DNA of 64,000 nt from Paenibacillus taihuensis (GCF_003386535.1 NZ_QTTN01000024.1:24200-88199); one strand, 5' to 3'. Numbered from the stretch's first letter, positions 7,714 through 16,323 are shown. Notes: generated by a model from the sequence alone, not told the origin. Program-made: numbers and translations.

Positions 7714-8643
7714 ATGAAGCAGGATCGCAAATGGCTGTATTACTTGGGGCTCGTTATCGTTGCGGCAGTCTGGGGCGCTAACTTCGGCGTCACGCGCAAG
7801 GCAATGGAGACGTTTGACCCGATATTGTTTACGTTTCTCCGTTTCTCACTCTCACTGCCATTACTGCTCCTGCTGCTGAAGATCAAAGAAGGCAGCGTAG
7901 GTGTCTCGCTGCGGTCGCTGCTGCATTTTGCAATTATCGGGCTTGTCGGCATTACGGGACTTGAAATTATCGTGGTGTATTCGATCAAGTATACGACGCT
8001 CGCGAATGCTTCGCTCTTGAATGTGGCGCCATGGCCGATCTTCGCGGCGATATTCGGTCCGCTGTTCATGCGCGAGCGTATCTCTCAGCGGCTTGTAGCC
8101 GGCGGTGCGGCGGCGATGATTGGCGTCTGCTTCGTCATCCTTGGAGGCGGCGAAGGGTTCAACATGTCTTCGGATCATATGATCGGCAACTTGCTTGCGC
8201 TAAGCGTAAGCATTATCGGCGCGCTCTACAATCTAGCGTGCATGCCGCTCATGAAACGGTATTCCGCGCTGCGTGTCAGCACTTGGATCATCGTTTTCGG
8301 CGTGCTGTTCATGTTCCCGCTGACGCTGGGCTCTTGGGGCAAAGTGGACTGGAGCGGGCTGACCATCGGCCACTATTCGGCGGTGCTCTATAATGTGGTT
8401 ATCTGCACGGTGATTGCGTTCAGCATCTGGAACGCCAGCATGTTTCAGATCGGTGCTGCACGAGCGAATTTCTTCCGTTATGTCGTGCCGGCGGCTGCAG
8501 TCGCGGTCGGTTATGTATTTTTCAATGAAAGGATCAGCCTTTGGCAGCTCGCGGGCACACTGTTCATGGCGGCAGGATTGGTGTGGATTAGCTTAGAGAA
8601 AAGAGGTTCGGAGCCTCCGGCCTCCATTAAAAAAGCCGTATAA
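7714..8643 (+). CDS. EamA/DMT-family transporter
   Basis: A 309-aa drug/metabolite transporter with two EamA repeats and about ten transmembrane helices. Typical landmarks are the first-helix AAVWGANFGVTRKA and the inner repeats ending PIFAAIFGPLFMRERIS (near 120) and GYVFFNERISLWQLAGTLFMAAGLVW (near 280). Such proteins export metabolites or amino acids; the substrate cannot be read from sequence. An in-frame ATG at 7690 is an alternative start; 7714 has GGGGA about 12 nt upstream and gives the usual N-terminus. Single gene with its own terminator. Confidence 0.9.
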   Translation: MKQDRKWLYYLGLVIVAAVWGANFGVTRKAMETFDPILFTFLRFSLSLPLLLLLLKIKEGSVGVSLRSLLHFAIIGLVGITGLEIIVVYSIKYTTLANASLLNVAPWPIFAAIFGPLFMRERISQRLVAGGAAAMIGVCFVILGGGEGFNMSSDHMIGNLLALSVSIIGALYNLACMPLMKRYSALRVSTWIIVFGVLFMFPLTLGSWGKVDWSGLTIGHYSAVLYNVVICTVIAFSIWNASMFQIGAARANFFRYVVPAAAVAVGYVFFNERISLWQLAGTLFMAAGLVWISLEKRGSEPPASIKKAV

Positions 8644-8650
8644 ATTGGAC

Positions 8651-8683
8651 GACCCTCGCTTCATCTCGAAGCGAGGGTCTTTT
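8651..8683 (+). terminator. Intrinsic terminator after the EamA gene
   Basis: Arms GACCCTCGCTT (8651-8661) and AAGCGAGGGTC (8669-8679), then TTTT. Confidence 0.88.
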
Positions 8684-9000
8684 GCAAAAAAACTATGCAG
8701 GCGTCTTAAACTGCGCCTCATATATAGTAAGCGTAACCGCTAATGTCTTCCTACTTTCATAAATAACTTATGCACGAAAGCAACGAAAGCCCTAACCTCT
8801 CTAACGTCCTTGCGGCTCCTCGGGCCGCGCCAGTGTGAATCCGTGTTTCCTTTAAAGCAGCCGATTGAAATTGAAAAGGAAAAGCTTGTGTGGTGATCTG
8901 GAGGGTGAAACAACACATCATATGAGGAAAAAACCAGAGGTTACACTTGATACAAGGACATATTATACGCGCTTGTCACACCTTTGTCAAACAATCGTCC
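8684..9000. other. Long intergenic region without a supported gene
   Basis: About 320 bp with stops in all frames apart from one short frame of poor composition. Scattered TGTCA half-sites appear near the right end (TTGTCA at about 8974-8979 and 8984-8989) and lead into the operator pair at 9001-9069. TTACAC (8941) and TATACG (8964) at 17-bp spacing form a weak promoter candidate for the ABC/two-component operon. Confidence 0.4.
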
Positions 9001-9069
9001 CATATGACATTTGTCAAATGAAAGGGAACGCCTTCGTATATCCCTTTCACATGACATATGTCATATGAA
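9001..9069. promoter_or_regulatory. Inverted pair of TGACA/TGTCA palindromic operators
   Basis: Two 26-bp arms (9001-9026 and 9042-9067) are inverted copies matching at 23 of 26 positions, separated by 15 bp. Each arm is itself a dyad: TGACATTTGTCA in the left, the perfect TGACATATGTCA in the right. The right one extends to a 24-bp palindrome (9046-9069) with one mismatch. It lies about 100 bp before an ABC/two-component operon, so the operon's own NarL-type regulator is the likely ligand (inference). Confidence 0.7.
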
Positions 9070-9161
9070 AAGCATTACATTCATGAATACCTTCGCGAGG
9101 CGCGAGCAGGTATGCTTAGAGCAGATCAAATGAGCTTGTGAAAAGGAGCGGAAACGAAACG

Positions 9162-10055
9162 ATGAAACCGGCGATACAGCTAACGGGTGTTAGCAAAGTG
9201 TATAAAGAGAAGAAAGCTGTTGATGATTTGACGCTGACGATCGCGGAAGGAACGGTTGTCGCGCTGCTCGGGCCGAACGGCGCAGGCAAAACAACGACGG
9301 TATCGATGATTCTCGGGATGAATAAGCCGACGAAAGGTACGATCAAGCTGCTCGGCGACGATCCGCGCGAACAGCGGGTAAGAGACCGAATCGGCGCGAT
9401 GCTGCAGGATGTCAGCGTCATCGACGGGCTTAAAGTCGCAGAGACGATTCAGCTCTTCCGCAGCTATTATCAGAAGCCGCTGGCACTCGATTATTTGCTG
9501 AAAGTATCGAACCTCGAAGCGGAGCGCGATAAGCTCGCAACTGCATTGTCGGGCGGACAGCAGCGGCGTCTTGGATTTGCGCTTGCGCTGGCTGGCGACC
9601 CGGAAGTGATTTTCCTCGATGAGCCGACGGTTGGCATGGATGTCACTTCGCGGCAGCTGTTCTGGGATACGGTTCGGGCGATGGCGGGCCGCGGCCGGAC
9701 GATTGTGCTGACGACGCACTACTTGGATGAAGCGGACAGTGTGGCAGACCGGATCGTCGTAATAAACAATGGCCGGATCATTGCAGACGGAACACCGAGC
9801 GAGATTAAAGCAGAGACAACAGGACGCGTCATTTCGTTCATTGCAGGTTCGTCCGTGACAACGGAAGCGCTGCTGCAGCTGCCGGGAATTACGAACGTCG
9901 AATGGAGCGGCCGCCGGGTGAAGCTGTCCAGCGGCGATACGGATTCGCTGATTAAGCTGCTGATCGAGAAGCGAGTTGAAATGCGCGATATTGAAATTCA
10001 GAGCGGCGGACTTGAGGATGCGTTCCAAGCGCTCGTAGCGTCAACCAATCAATAA
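9162..10055 (+). CDS. ABC transporter ATP-binding protein (ABC-2 exporter)
   Basis: A 297-aa cytosolic ATPase that powers the permease encoded next. Walker A GPNGAGKTT (37-45), signature LSGGQQRR (129-136) and Walker B VIFLDEPT (149-156) are intact, and the switch histidine is in TTHYLDEA. The C-terminal extension (about 220-297) is the usual DUF4162-like domain of antibiotic/lipid exporter ATPases. AAAGGAG precedes the ATG by about 13 nt; a GTG at 9138 is less well placed. First gene of a four-gene unit (ATPase, permease, kinase, regulator) arranged like YvfRSTU of Bacillus subtilis. Confidence 0.93.
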   Translation: MKPAIQLTGVSKVYKEKKAVDDLTLTIAEGTVVALLGPNGAGKTTTVSMILGMNKPTKGTIKLLGDDPREQRVRDRIGAMLQDVSVIDGLKVAETIQLFRSYYQKPLALDYLLKVSNLEAERDKLATALSGGQQRRLGFALALAGDPEVIFLDEPTVGMDVTSRQLFWDTVRAMAGRGRTIVLTTHYLDEADSVADRIVVINNGRIIADGTPSEIKAETTGRVISFIAGSSVTTEALLQLPGITNVEWSGRRVKLSSGDTDSLIKLLIEKRVEMRDIEIQSGGLEDAFQALVASTNQ

Positions 10056-10102
10056 TTGGCGAAAGGCACGGATAAAATATATTTTGAGGAGATGAGCATA
10101 CG

Positions 10103-10855
10103 GTGAATTCAACGATGCTTCGGGCTACGGTTGCCCAGTGTAAAGCAGAACTGCTGCGGACAGTTCGCAATAAAAGGTTTGTAATTTTCTCGGTCATTAT
10201 GCCAGTCCTGTTCTTCTTTCTGTTCTCCAATGTCGTTGGCAGTCAGAAAGTCGGGGGCGTAGATTTCACAGCGTACTACTTGATGTCGATGACCTGTTAT
10301 GGCATTATCGGGGCGAGCTTCAGCACCTTCAGCATTCGTATGGCGCGCGAGCGTTCGCTTGGTTGGATTCGGCTGTTGAAGATTACGCCGCTTCCATCTT
10401 GGGCTTATATCGTGTCCAAAATCGCTTCGCAAGCGATTATTAACCTGGTTATTATCCTAATGATGTTTGTTATCGGCGGCCTTGGCAGACAGGTGGATAT
10501 GTCGGCGGCACATTGGATTGAGAGCGGACTGTGGATCTGGATCGGCGGCTTGTCGTTCATGTCGCTCGGAACGCTGTTCGGTTCCATGCGCAATCCTGAT
10601 GCGGTTCAAGTACTGAGTACGATTGTATATATGGCCCTGTCCGTTCTCGGCGGGCTGTGGATGCCGACGGAAACGATGTCCCAAACCATGCAAACGATCT
10701 CGAAGCTGACACCTACGTACAGACTTGGTCAAGGTGCGTGGAATATTATCGCCGGCGGTTCCATTGATTGGATGGGCGTTCTAATTCTTGCGATCTATAT
10801 GGTTGTGTTCATGCGAATTTCCGCTTACATTATGAAGAAACAGGAAGCGGTGTAA
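10103..10855 (+). CDS. ABC-2 type transporter permease
   Basis: A 250-aa membrane subunit with six predicted helices, beginning with a short cytoplasmic stretch then FVIFSVIMPVLFFFLFSNVVG, and containing the ABC-2 signature region around LGTLFGSMRNPDAVQVLSTIVYMA. GTG start with GAGGAGATG about 11 nt upstream; 47 nt after the ATPase stop. It likely extrudes an antimicrobial peptide or a lipid-active compound sensed by the downstream two-component system; the substrate is not readable from sequence. Confidence 0.9.
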   Translation: MNSTMLRATVAQCKAELLRTVRNKRFVIFSVIMPVLFFFLFSNVVGSQKVGGVDFTAYYLMSMTCYGIIGASFSTFSIRMARERSLGWIRLLKITPLPSWAYIVSKIASQAIINLVIILMMFVIGGLGRQVDMSAAHWIESGLWIWIGGLSFMSLGTLFGSMRNPDAVQVLSTIVYMALSVLGGLWMPTETMSQTMQTISKLTPTYRLGQGAWNIIAGGSIDWMGVLILAIYMVVFMRISAYIMKKQEAV

Positions 10856-10859
10856 CGAT

Positions 10860-11990
10860 ATGTCGGAATCATCAAGGCGGCCCGGATCGGGTCCGCCTCT
10901 GATTTTTTCTTTAATATGGCTTGTTTATCTTGTGATTCCGCTTGTCCAAATATTCGATCAGCCTGCGAAGATTATAGCTGCGGGACTTACCGCAGTAATC
11001 GTATTTATTGTGATCTATGTATGTGCGTTCCGATTTGAACGTTACCGGTTCAATTGCACAATAGCATTGATTGTCATGGTGGGACTGTTTACTTATACCG
11101 ATGAGAGTTCGATCTACATGGCCTTCTACACGGCTCCGTTAATCGGCATGCAGGCTACCCGCAAGCAGGTGTTGATTGGCACCAATTTGATGGCCGTCTT
11201 ATTCGGCGCAACGATCTGGTACTGGAAGATGTATAACGACGAAAGCCTGCTGCTGCAGTACTTGCCGGCTATGATTGTCATGTTGTTCATTCCGTTTGCA
11301 CTACTTGTCGGACAGCGATCGAAGGATCTGCGAAAGAAGCTGAATCTGGCCAACGAGGAAATCGCCAGATTATCCAAGAATGAGGAGCGTCAGCGTATTT
11401 CGCGCGATTTGCACGATACGCTCGGTCACACACTATCGCTCATTACGCTCAAGAGCGAGCTGGCAGAGAAGCTGATCTTGAAGCACCCGGAGCGCGCGGT
11501 GCAGGAAGTGAAGGATATTCAAACCACCTCGCGCGCGGCGCTGCGTCAGGTGCGGGAGCTTGTGTCCGGCATGAGCGCGCTCACGGTTCGCGATGAGCTT
11601 GCGCATGCGAAGCAGATTTTGTCTGCGGCAGGTATTGTGCTGGATGCAGAGGGCGATTACGAACGGGAAATCACATCGGCAACGATAAACAATATACTCG
11701 GCATGTGTTTGCGCGAAGCGGTCACGAATGTTGTTAAGCATAGTAAGGCGAAACTGTGCACGGTTGGTCTGGACTGGGAAGGCAGCCGGCTAACCCTGTC
11801 GGTTACGGACAATGGCACGGGGCTTAGCAAGACTGGCGAGAACGGAGTATGGACGGATGCTCGCGGCGGCAACGGGATCAAGGGAATGCGGGAGCGGCTC
11901 AAATTAATCGAGGGCAGCCTGGCGATTGAATCGATCGGTCGCGGGACAAGGCTAACAATGAGCGTTCCAATTGTGGCGAAGGAAGCTTAA
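10860..11990 (+). CDS. Sensor histidine kinase (DesK/YvfT type)
   Basis: A 376-aa membrane kinase. Four to five helices fill residues 15-150, with almost no extracytoplasmic domain, as in intramembrane-sensing kinases. A coiled linker follows, then a HisKA_3 dimerisation domain with phospho-acceptor His185 in RISRDLHDTLGH, and a HATPase domain with the N box REAVTNVVKHS, VTDNGTGL and NGIKGMRERL. It begins 4 nt after the permease stop, so translation is coupled. Probably reads the state of the transporter or membrane and phosphorylates the next gene's product. Confidence 0.92.
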   Translation: MSESSRRPGSGPPLIFSLIWLVYLVIPLVQIFDQPAKIIAAGLTAVIVFIVIYVCAFRFERYRFNCTIALIVMVGLFTYTDESSIYMAFYTAPLIGMQATRKQVLIGTNLMAVLFGATIWYWKMYNDESLLLQYLPAMIVMLFIPFALLVGQRSKDLRKKLNLANEEIARLSKNEERQRISRDLHDTLGHTLSLITLKSELAEKLILKHPERAVQEVKDIQTTSRAALRQVRELVSGMSALTVRDELAHAKQILSAAGIVLDAEGDYEREITSATINNILGMCLREAVTNVVKHSKAKLCTVGLDWEGSRLTLSVTDNGTGLSKTGENGVWTDARGGNGIKGMRERLKLIEGSLAIESIGRGTRLTMSVPIVAKEA

Positions 11991-12008
11991 GAGAGGAGGA
12001 ATGCGCGG

Positions 12009-12611
12009 ATGAAGGTAATTGTCGCTGAGGATCAAGGAATGCTGCGCGGTGCGCTGAGTGCGCTGCTTGATTTGGAAGATGACATTGAAGTAGTCGGACA
12101 GGCGGAGAACGGCAAGCAGGCGCTGGCTCTTATACAGGAGCTGGTTCCCGATCTGTGCGTGATGGATATTGAGATGCCGGAGATGAGCGGTCTGGATGTG
12201 GCGGAGAAGCTGAAGGAGCAGCGCCATTCCTGCCGGGTCGTTATCTTGACGACGTTCTCGCGGTCCGGTTATTTCCAGCGGGCGATGAAGGCAGGCGTGC
12301 GCGGATTTCTGCTCAAGGACTCGCCGATTGACGAGCTCGGTGCGGCGCTTCGTACGGTGCATGCCGGCGGACGGGCTGTGAGTCCGGAGCTTGCGATGAC
12401 GTTCTGGGAGACGGAAAATCCGCTTACGGAGCGGGAGCAAGAGGTGCTGAAGCTGGCCGCTGCCGGGCTGACGGCGGGCGATATCGCGAAGCAGCTGTTT
12501 CTGTCGGCGGGGACGGTGCGCAACTATTTGTCCGAAGCCATTCAGAAGCTGGAGGCGAAGAACCGGATCGACGCGATTGGCATTGCGGAGAAGAACGGTT
12601 GGCTGAGTTAG
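12009..12611 (+). CDS. NarL/DesR-family response regulator
   Basis: A 200-aa two-domain regulator. The receiver domain has acidic pair EDQ (7-8), phospho-acceptor Asp53 in CVMDIEMPEM and Lys in LLKDSP. The C-terminal LuxR-type helix-turn-helix is LTEREQEVLKLAAAGLTAGD onward to NRIDAIGIAEKNGWL. GAGAGGAGG precedes the start. NarL-type dimers bind short inverted repeats, so the paired TGACA/TGTCA palindromes before this operon are the natural candidate site, which would make the module autoregulated. Confidence 0.93.
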   Translation: MKVIVAEDQGMLRGALSALLDLEDDIEVVGQAENGKQALALIQELVPDLCVMDIEMPEMSGLDVAEKLKEQRHSCRVVILTTFSRSGYFQRAMKAGVRGFLLKDSPIDELGAALRTVHAGGRAVSPELAMTFWETENPLTEREQEVLKLAAAGLTAGDIAKQLFLSAGTVRNYLSEAIQKLEAKNRIDAIGIAEKNGWLS

Positions 12612-12714
12612 CTGCGAGTGGATGTAGTTGAGCAGTAAAGCGATGAGGCTGGACTTCGCCGGGAGAAAGTAGAGGAGGTCCAGCAAAGCAGCTACGTCAG
12701 CACACATAGCTATC

Positions 12715-12902
12715 CTATATTGGAAATACCCATAGTAAAAGAGCTCTCTGAGCGATATTTGGAATCTATAATGGAAAAATCCAATCATTCCTGCCCGAAA
12801 GGCACGAAATTCGCCGTATTAGCTGAAAATGAATGGATAAATCCAACATAGCCAGGAAAAACCGTCGAAATCAGCTCCAATGAGTGGAAAAATCCAATAT
12901 AG
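12715..12902. repeat. Family A palindromic repeat cluster (second)
   Basis: Units related to those at 5496-5683: a degenerate one near 12715-12733, then 12766-12789, 12828-12851 and 12879-12902. Good units share CTATAATGGAAAAATCCA or its inverse with TCATT/AATGA on the outer side. The first good unit is inverted relative to the last two, as in the first cluster. Before it, 12609-12694 can fold by TAGCTGC/GCAGCTA and CTGGAC/GTCCAG arms but has no T-run. Confidence 0.72.
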
Positions 12903-12982
12903 CTAACTCTGCCTAGCCTGTCAGAACCCCGACAGACAGATCCGCCGAGTCGGCTAGACTAGGCACTTAAACACTTAAAACC

Positions 12983-13026
12983 AAACCTCAAGTCCATCCA
13001 CCACAGACGGAGCTTGAGGTTTATTT
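12983..13026 (+). terminator. Intrinsic terminator
   Basis: Arms AAACCTCAAG (12983-12992) and CTTGAGGTTT (13013-13022) then ATTTTAT. Likely the final stop for the ABC/two-component transcript, beyond the repeat cluster. Confidence 0.65.
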
Positions 13027-13151
13027 TATATATACCTCTGTTTAATAAAATGTAAGCCATCCCCATAACTGTGCTAAACTAGATTAATAGTTTGCTTGAT
13101 TAATAGTTAAGTAGCTTCACCGATGTATCGCTTCAGGAGGATAATAAGGTT

Positions 13152-14594
13152 ATGAATAACATGCATCGCATGAAAAAATATGGCATTACACTGGTTGCGT
13201 TCGTCACCTTGAGCGTGAGCCAGCTGAGCGAGGGAGCAAGCGTTAGCCCTGTCCAAGCTGCAGCTGCAGGTGCCCCAAGCGCATGGGCGAAGCAGGAAAT
13301 TCAAGATGCGATTGATAGCGGCCTCATCCCCTACGGATTGACGAACAGCTATCAGAAGCCGCTTACCCGCCAGGAGTTCAGCGAGATGGCCGTGCAGCTC
13401 TATCAGGTGCTGACCAGCGAGAAGCCGCCGGCGCCGAAGGCGGACCCGTTCAAGGACACGAACAGCTATCCCGTGCTGCAGGCGTACGGCCTTGGCATCG
13501 TGAAAGGCACGAGCGCGAATACGTTCACGCCAGGCGCAACCATTACCCGGGAGCAAATCTCGCTTATGCTATATAACACGCTCGCGGTTTCGGGCTACAG
13601 CGACAAGCTGACTAGCGCGCATGGAGCTGCGCCGACATTCGCGGATGCCAAGAAGATTGCCGCGTGGTCGAAGGACGCAGTCATGCTTCTTGCAGCGAAG
13701 GGCATTATGAAAGGCGACGGCAGCACTGCCGGCCTGCCGAATTTCATGCCGCTCGGGACGACGACGCGGGAGCAGGCTATTGTGCTGGTATACCGGATTT
13801 ACACGCAGTTCGGGTCTTATTTTGTAAATGACGAGCTCGATCTTCTGAACGCCGCGAACCAGACAAGACCCGTCGTCATTAAGGACGAGCGGGCAAGAAC
13901 TGTTGATGCCAAAGCGAAGCAAATCCTCGCAGATATCATAAAGCCCGGCATGTCAGACTATGAGCGCGAGCTTGCGATCCACAATTATTTGCTGCTGCAT
14001 ATCGCGTATGATTACGATAACTATAAGAACAACACCGTTCCGGAGGAATCGTATACGATCTACGGTTCGCTGATGAAGGGCATCGCGGTGTGCCAAGGCT
14101 ATGCCTATTCGGCGCAGCTGCTCCTGACGATGGCCGGGATTGAGTCTCATATTGTAACAGGGACGGTCGACGGTGCCCGGCATGCTTGGAACAAAGTGAA
14201 GATCGGCGGCGCGTACTACAATTTAGACGTCACCTGGGATGATCCGGTCCCGGATGTCGAAGGCCGTCTGACTTATGGCTATTTCAACATCACTGACGAT
14301 GAGCTTCGCCGCGACCATGTTTGGACGGATCAGCTGCCGAAGGCAACAGCTATTATTTATAATTACTACACTTACAACGGGCTGACCGTGGATACGCCGC
14401 AGCAGTTTGAAGAACGGATTGACGACGCGATCAGATCCAAAGCGGATTCCGTTACGCTAAAGCGCATCTATACAGATAGTCAAGGAGCGAGTGCGTGGAG
14501 CCCGATCATGCAGAAGCACGCAGCGGAAATCGCCAGCTATTCGTACACGATGGATAAGAGCGGTGTCGTCAGCTTTAAGTTTCGTTACCGCTAG
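13152..14594 (+). CDS. SLH-domain protein with transglutaminase-like domain
   Basis: A 480-aa secreted wall protein. The signal peptide (about 1-37) ends near SPVQAAAAG. Three SLH modules follow (about 43-85, 99-143, 163-217), each with the typical ...ITREQ.. ending; these anchor proteins to pyruvylated secondary wall polymer. A transglutaminase-like cysteine protease fold occupies about 250-400, with a complete catalytic triad: Cys314 in IAVCQGYA, His344 in GARHAWN, Asp359 in NLDVTWDD. Such proteins may cross-link or cleave wall-associated proteins. Shine-Dalgarno CAGGAGG 11 nt upstream. Monocistronic. Confidence 0.92.
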   Translation: MNNMHRMKKYGITLVAFVTLSVSQLSEGASVSPVQAAAAGAPSAWAKQEIQDAIDSGLIPYGLTNSYQKPLTRQEFSEMAVQLYQVLTSEKPPAPKADPFKDTNSYPVLQAYGLGIVKGTSANTFTPGATITREQISLMLYNTLAVSGYSDKLTSAHGAAPTFADAKKIAAWSKDAVMLLAAKGIMKGDGSTAGLPNFMPLGTTTREQAIVLVYRIYTQFGSYFVNDELDLLNAANQTRPVVIKDERARTVDAKAKQILADIIKPGMSDYERELAIHNYLLLHIAYDYDNYKNNTVPEESYTIYGSLMKGIAVCQGYAYSAQLLLTMAGIESHIVTGTVDGARHAWNKVKIGGAYYNLDVTWDDPVPDVEGRLTYGYFNITDDELRRDHVWTDQLPKATAIIYNYYTYNGLTVDTPQQFEERIDDAIRSKADSVTLKRIYTDSQGASAWSPIMQKHAAEIASYSYTMDKSGVVSFKFRYR

Positions 14595-14643
14595 TGCTAC
14601 AATGTAAGCAAAGAAAGCAAAGAAGAGACGGAGCAACGCCGCT

Positions 14644-15606
14644 ATGATACGAATTATGCTGATTACGAAGGACCACCGCGTAATGCAGCTTTCCAAGCTC
14701 GAGGAGCTGGACAACCCCAAAGCGCATGTCCAGTGGTACTGGGTTGATTTCTGCGAGCCGACGCATGAGGAATCGAAGCTGCTTGAGGACTATTTTCATT
14801 TTCATCCGCTGGCTATTGAAGATTGTCTGCTTTACCTGCAACGCCCGAAGATGGACCACTACGAGGATGTTCATTTTCTCGTGCTGCATGCCCTTGACGA
14901 GCAGACGCTGGAGGCGTCCGAGGTAGACCTGTTCATCGGCAAAAACTTTCTCGTCAGCTACCACACGAAGCCGCATCAAGAGGTGGATCAAGCTTGGGAG
15001 AAAATTCGCCATAAGCCGCACACGGAAGCCCATGGCAACCTGCACGCAGCTTATGCGGTGATGGATGAGCTGGTGGATCAATATTTTCCGGCACTGCAGA
15101 CGATTGAAGATCAGCTGCTGGAGTTCTATGAGACGGAAGAGAAGAACGAGAAGGGCTTTCAGAAGAACTTGAACCATGTGTTCAATATCCGAAACAAGCT
15201 GCTGCGGACGCGCAAAACGATCGTGCCGATGCGGGACCTGCTCTACCGTGTGCTGAATTCGACGCGGATTGAACAGATGCCGCATTACCATATGTTTTTT
15301 ACCGATATTTACGATCACCTGCTCAAGCTGTCCGAGGTCGTCGACTCGAACCGCGATATGACATCCGATCTGCGCGATCATTACATGTCGCTCAATTCGA
15401 ACCGGATGAATGCGATCATGAAGACGCTCACGGTCATTACGGTCATCTTCATGCCGCTGACGTTCATCGCCGGGATCTACGGGATGAATTTCTCGAATAT
15501 GCCGGAGCTTGGCTGGCATGCTGGTTATTATATGGTGCTCGTCCTTATGGCTGCGGTGTCTGTCGGCATGTATGCGTGGTTTAAAGGTAAAGGCTGGTTT
15601 GACTGA
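14644..15606 (+). CDS. corA: CorA-family divalent cation transporter
   Basis: A 320-aa CorA channel for Mg2+ (some members Co2+ or Zn2+). The long N-terminal alpha/beta cytoplasmic funnel is followed by two C-terminal helices: TVITVIFMPLTFIAGIYGMN, ending in the diagnostic GMN motif (280-282), and YYMVLVLMAAVSVGMYAWF. It ends in a short basic tail KGKGWFD. Starts 49 nt after the SLH gene, with GGAGC upstream; possibly independent. Confidence 0.93.
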   Translation: MIRIMLITKDHRVMQLSKLEELDNPKAHVQWYWVDFCEPTHEESKLLEDYFHFHPLAIEDCLLYLQRPKMDHYEDVHFLVLHALDEQTLEASEVDLFIGKNFLVSYHTKPHQEVDQAWEKIRHKPHTEAHGNLHAAYAVMDELVDQYFPALQTIEDQLLEFYETEEKNEKGFQKNLNHVFNIRNKLLRTRKTIVPMRDLLYRVLNSTRIEQMPHYHMFFTDIYDHLLKLSEVVDSNRDMTSDLRDHYMSLNSNRMNAIMKTLTVITVIFMPLTFIAGIYGMNFSNMPELGWHAGYYMVLVLMAAVSVGMYAWFKGKGWFD

Positions 15607-15610
15607 AGCC

Positions 15611-15641
15611 TGAATAGAACATTCCGCCATGGGGTACGGTA
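15611..15641 (+). promoter_or_regulatory. Candidate sigma-G promoter for the SASP gene
   Basis: TGAATA (15611-15616), an 18-bp spacer and TACGGTA (15635-15641) resemble the forespore sigma-G consensus (TGAATA and a CATnnTA-like -10). It lies 38 bp before the spore-protein start, and alpha/beta SASP genes are known sigma-G targets. The -10 match is partial. Confidence 0.45.
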
Positions 15642-15678
15642 ATCGGTAGATACTCCAGAAGGAGGCGGATAGGTTAAA

Positions 15679-15966
15679 ATGGCACGAAGAAGTCGGAGGA
15701 AGCATCTAGTCCCGGCAGCGGATGCGCAAATGAGCGCGTTCAAAGCCGAAGTGATGCGGAGGGAAGGCTACGTCGTAAATCCGAGTCGTCCTGATGATGT
15801 GAAGTATGAGGTGGCGAAGTCGCTCGGCATTCCGCTCGAAGAGGGCTATAACGGCCAGCTGTCGACAGAGTCTGCCGGTCAGATTGGCGGACAGATCGGC
15901 GGCGCGATGGTGAAGGAGCTCATTCGCATGGCGCAGGAGAAGCTGGCGAATCAGGGTAAGGTGTAA
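15679..15966 (+). CDS. Alpha/beta-type small acid-soluble spore protein
   Basis: A 95-aa SASP that coats and protects spore DNA and is degraded at germination. The core DDVKYEVAKSLGIPL carries the germination-protease cleavage region (Glu-Val-Ala). QIGGQIGGAMVKELIRMAQEKL is the second conserved DNA-binding segment. It is longer than classic SASPs (60-75 aa) through a basic N-terminal tail MARRSRRKHLVPA. Direct evidence that the organism sporulates. GGAGG 13 nt upstream, strong terminator downstream. Confidence 0.93.
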   Translation: MARRSRRKHLVPAADAQMSAFKAEVMRREGYVVNPSRPDDVKYEVAKSLGIPLEEGYNGQLSTESAGQIGGQIGGAMVKELIRMAQEKLANQGKV

Positions 15967-15985
15967 GGTGCAATAGTGATTTTAG

Positions 15986-16021
15986 AACTGACACTTCTGG
16001 AGCAGGGGTGTCAGTTTTTTT
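15986..16021 (+). terminator. Intrinsic terminator after the SASP gene
   Basis: Arms AACTGACAC (15986-15994) and GTGTCAGTT (16008-16016) followed by a T-run. Confidence 0.9.
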
Positions 16022-16135
16022 GTGCTACTGACACAATGTTTAAATAGATGGAAAAACCCATTTATTTTAGATGATTTTGCCGAGCTTGCCATCCATTAAC
16101 TTCAGCGAAATCGAGGCTTTGTAGCTAGAAACGAC

Positions 16136-16213
16136 CGAAATAACTGCATATTTCCAGTTATTTCGATCATAACGGCTAATTCACTATTAAATAACTGGAT
16201 AAATACAGTTATT
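16136..16213. repeat. Two AATAACTG...CAGTTATT dyads
   Basis: A perfect 11-bp inverted repeat CGAAATAACTG/CAGTTATTTCG spans 16136-16165. A second AATAACTG/CAGTTATT pair spans 16190-16213. Both lie in the 357-bp gap before the OmpR-type regulator. The gap also has a weak family A-like unit (TGGAAAAACCCA near 16050). Confidence 0.65.
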
Positions 16214-16323
16214 CGGAGATTAAAACGGATAAATGCTTCATCCTTTTTTTAGCCCATATTCATATTCCTTTCATATAAAGCAGGTATGATAAGAGTAACT
16301 TATTAGGATGGGGGATTGCTGCT

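Noticed and set aside
9001-9067. Rho-independent terminator
   Set aside because: The large inverted repeat has no T-run on either strand and lies upstream of an operon, so an operator is more likely.
8865-9068. 67-aa frame covering the palindromic operators
   Set aside because: No Shine-Dalgarno, odd composition, and it would translate the operator array; regulatory DNA is the better reading.
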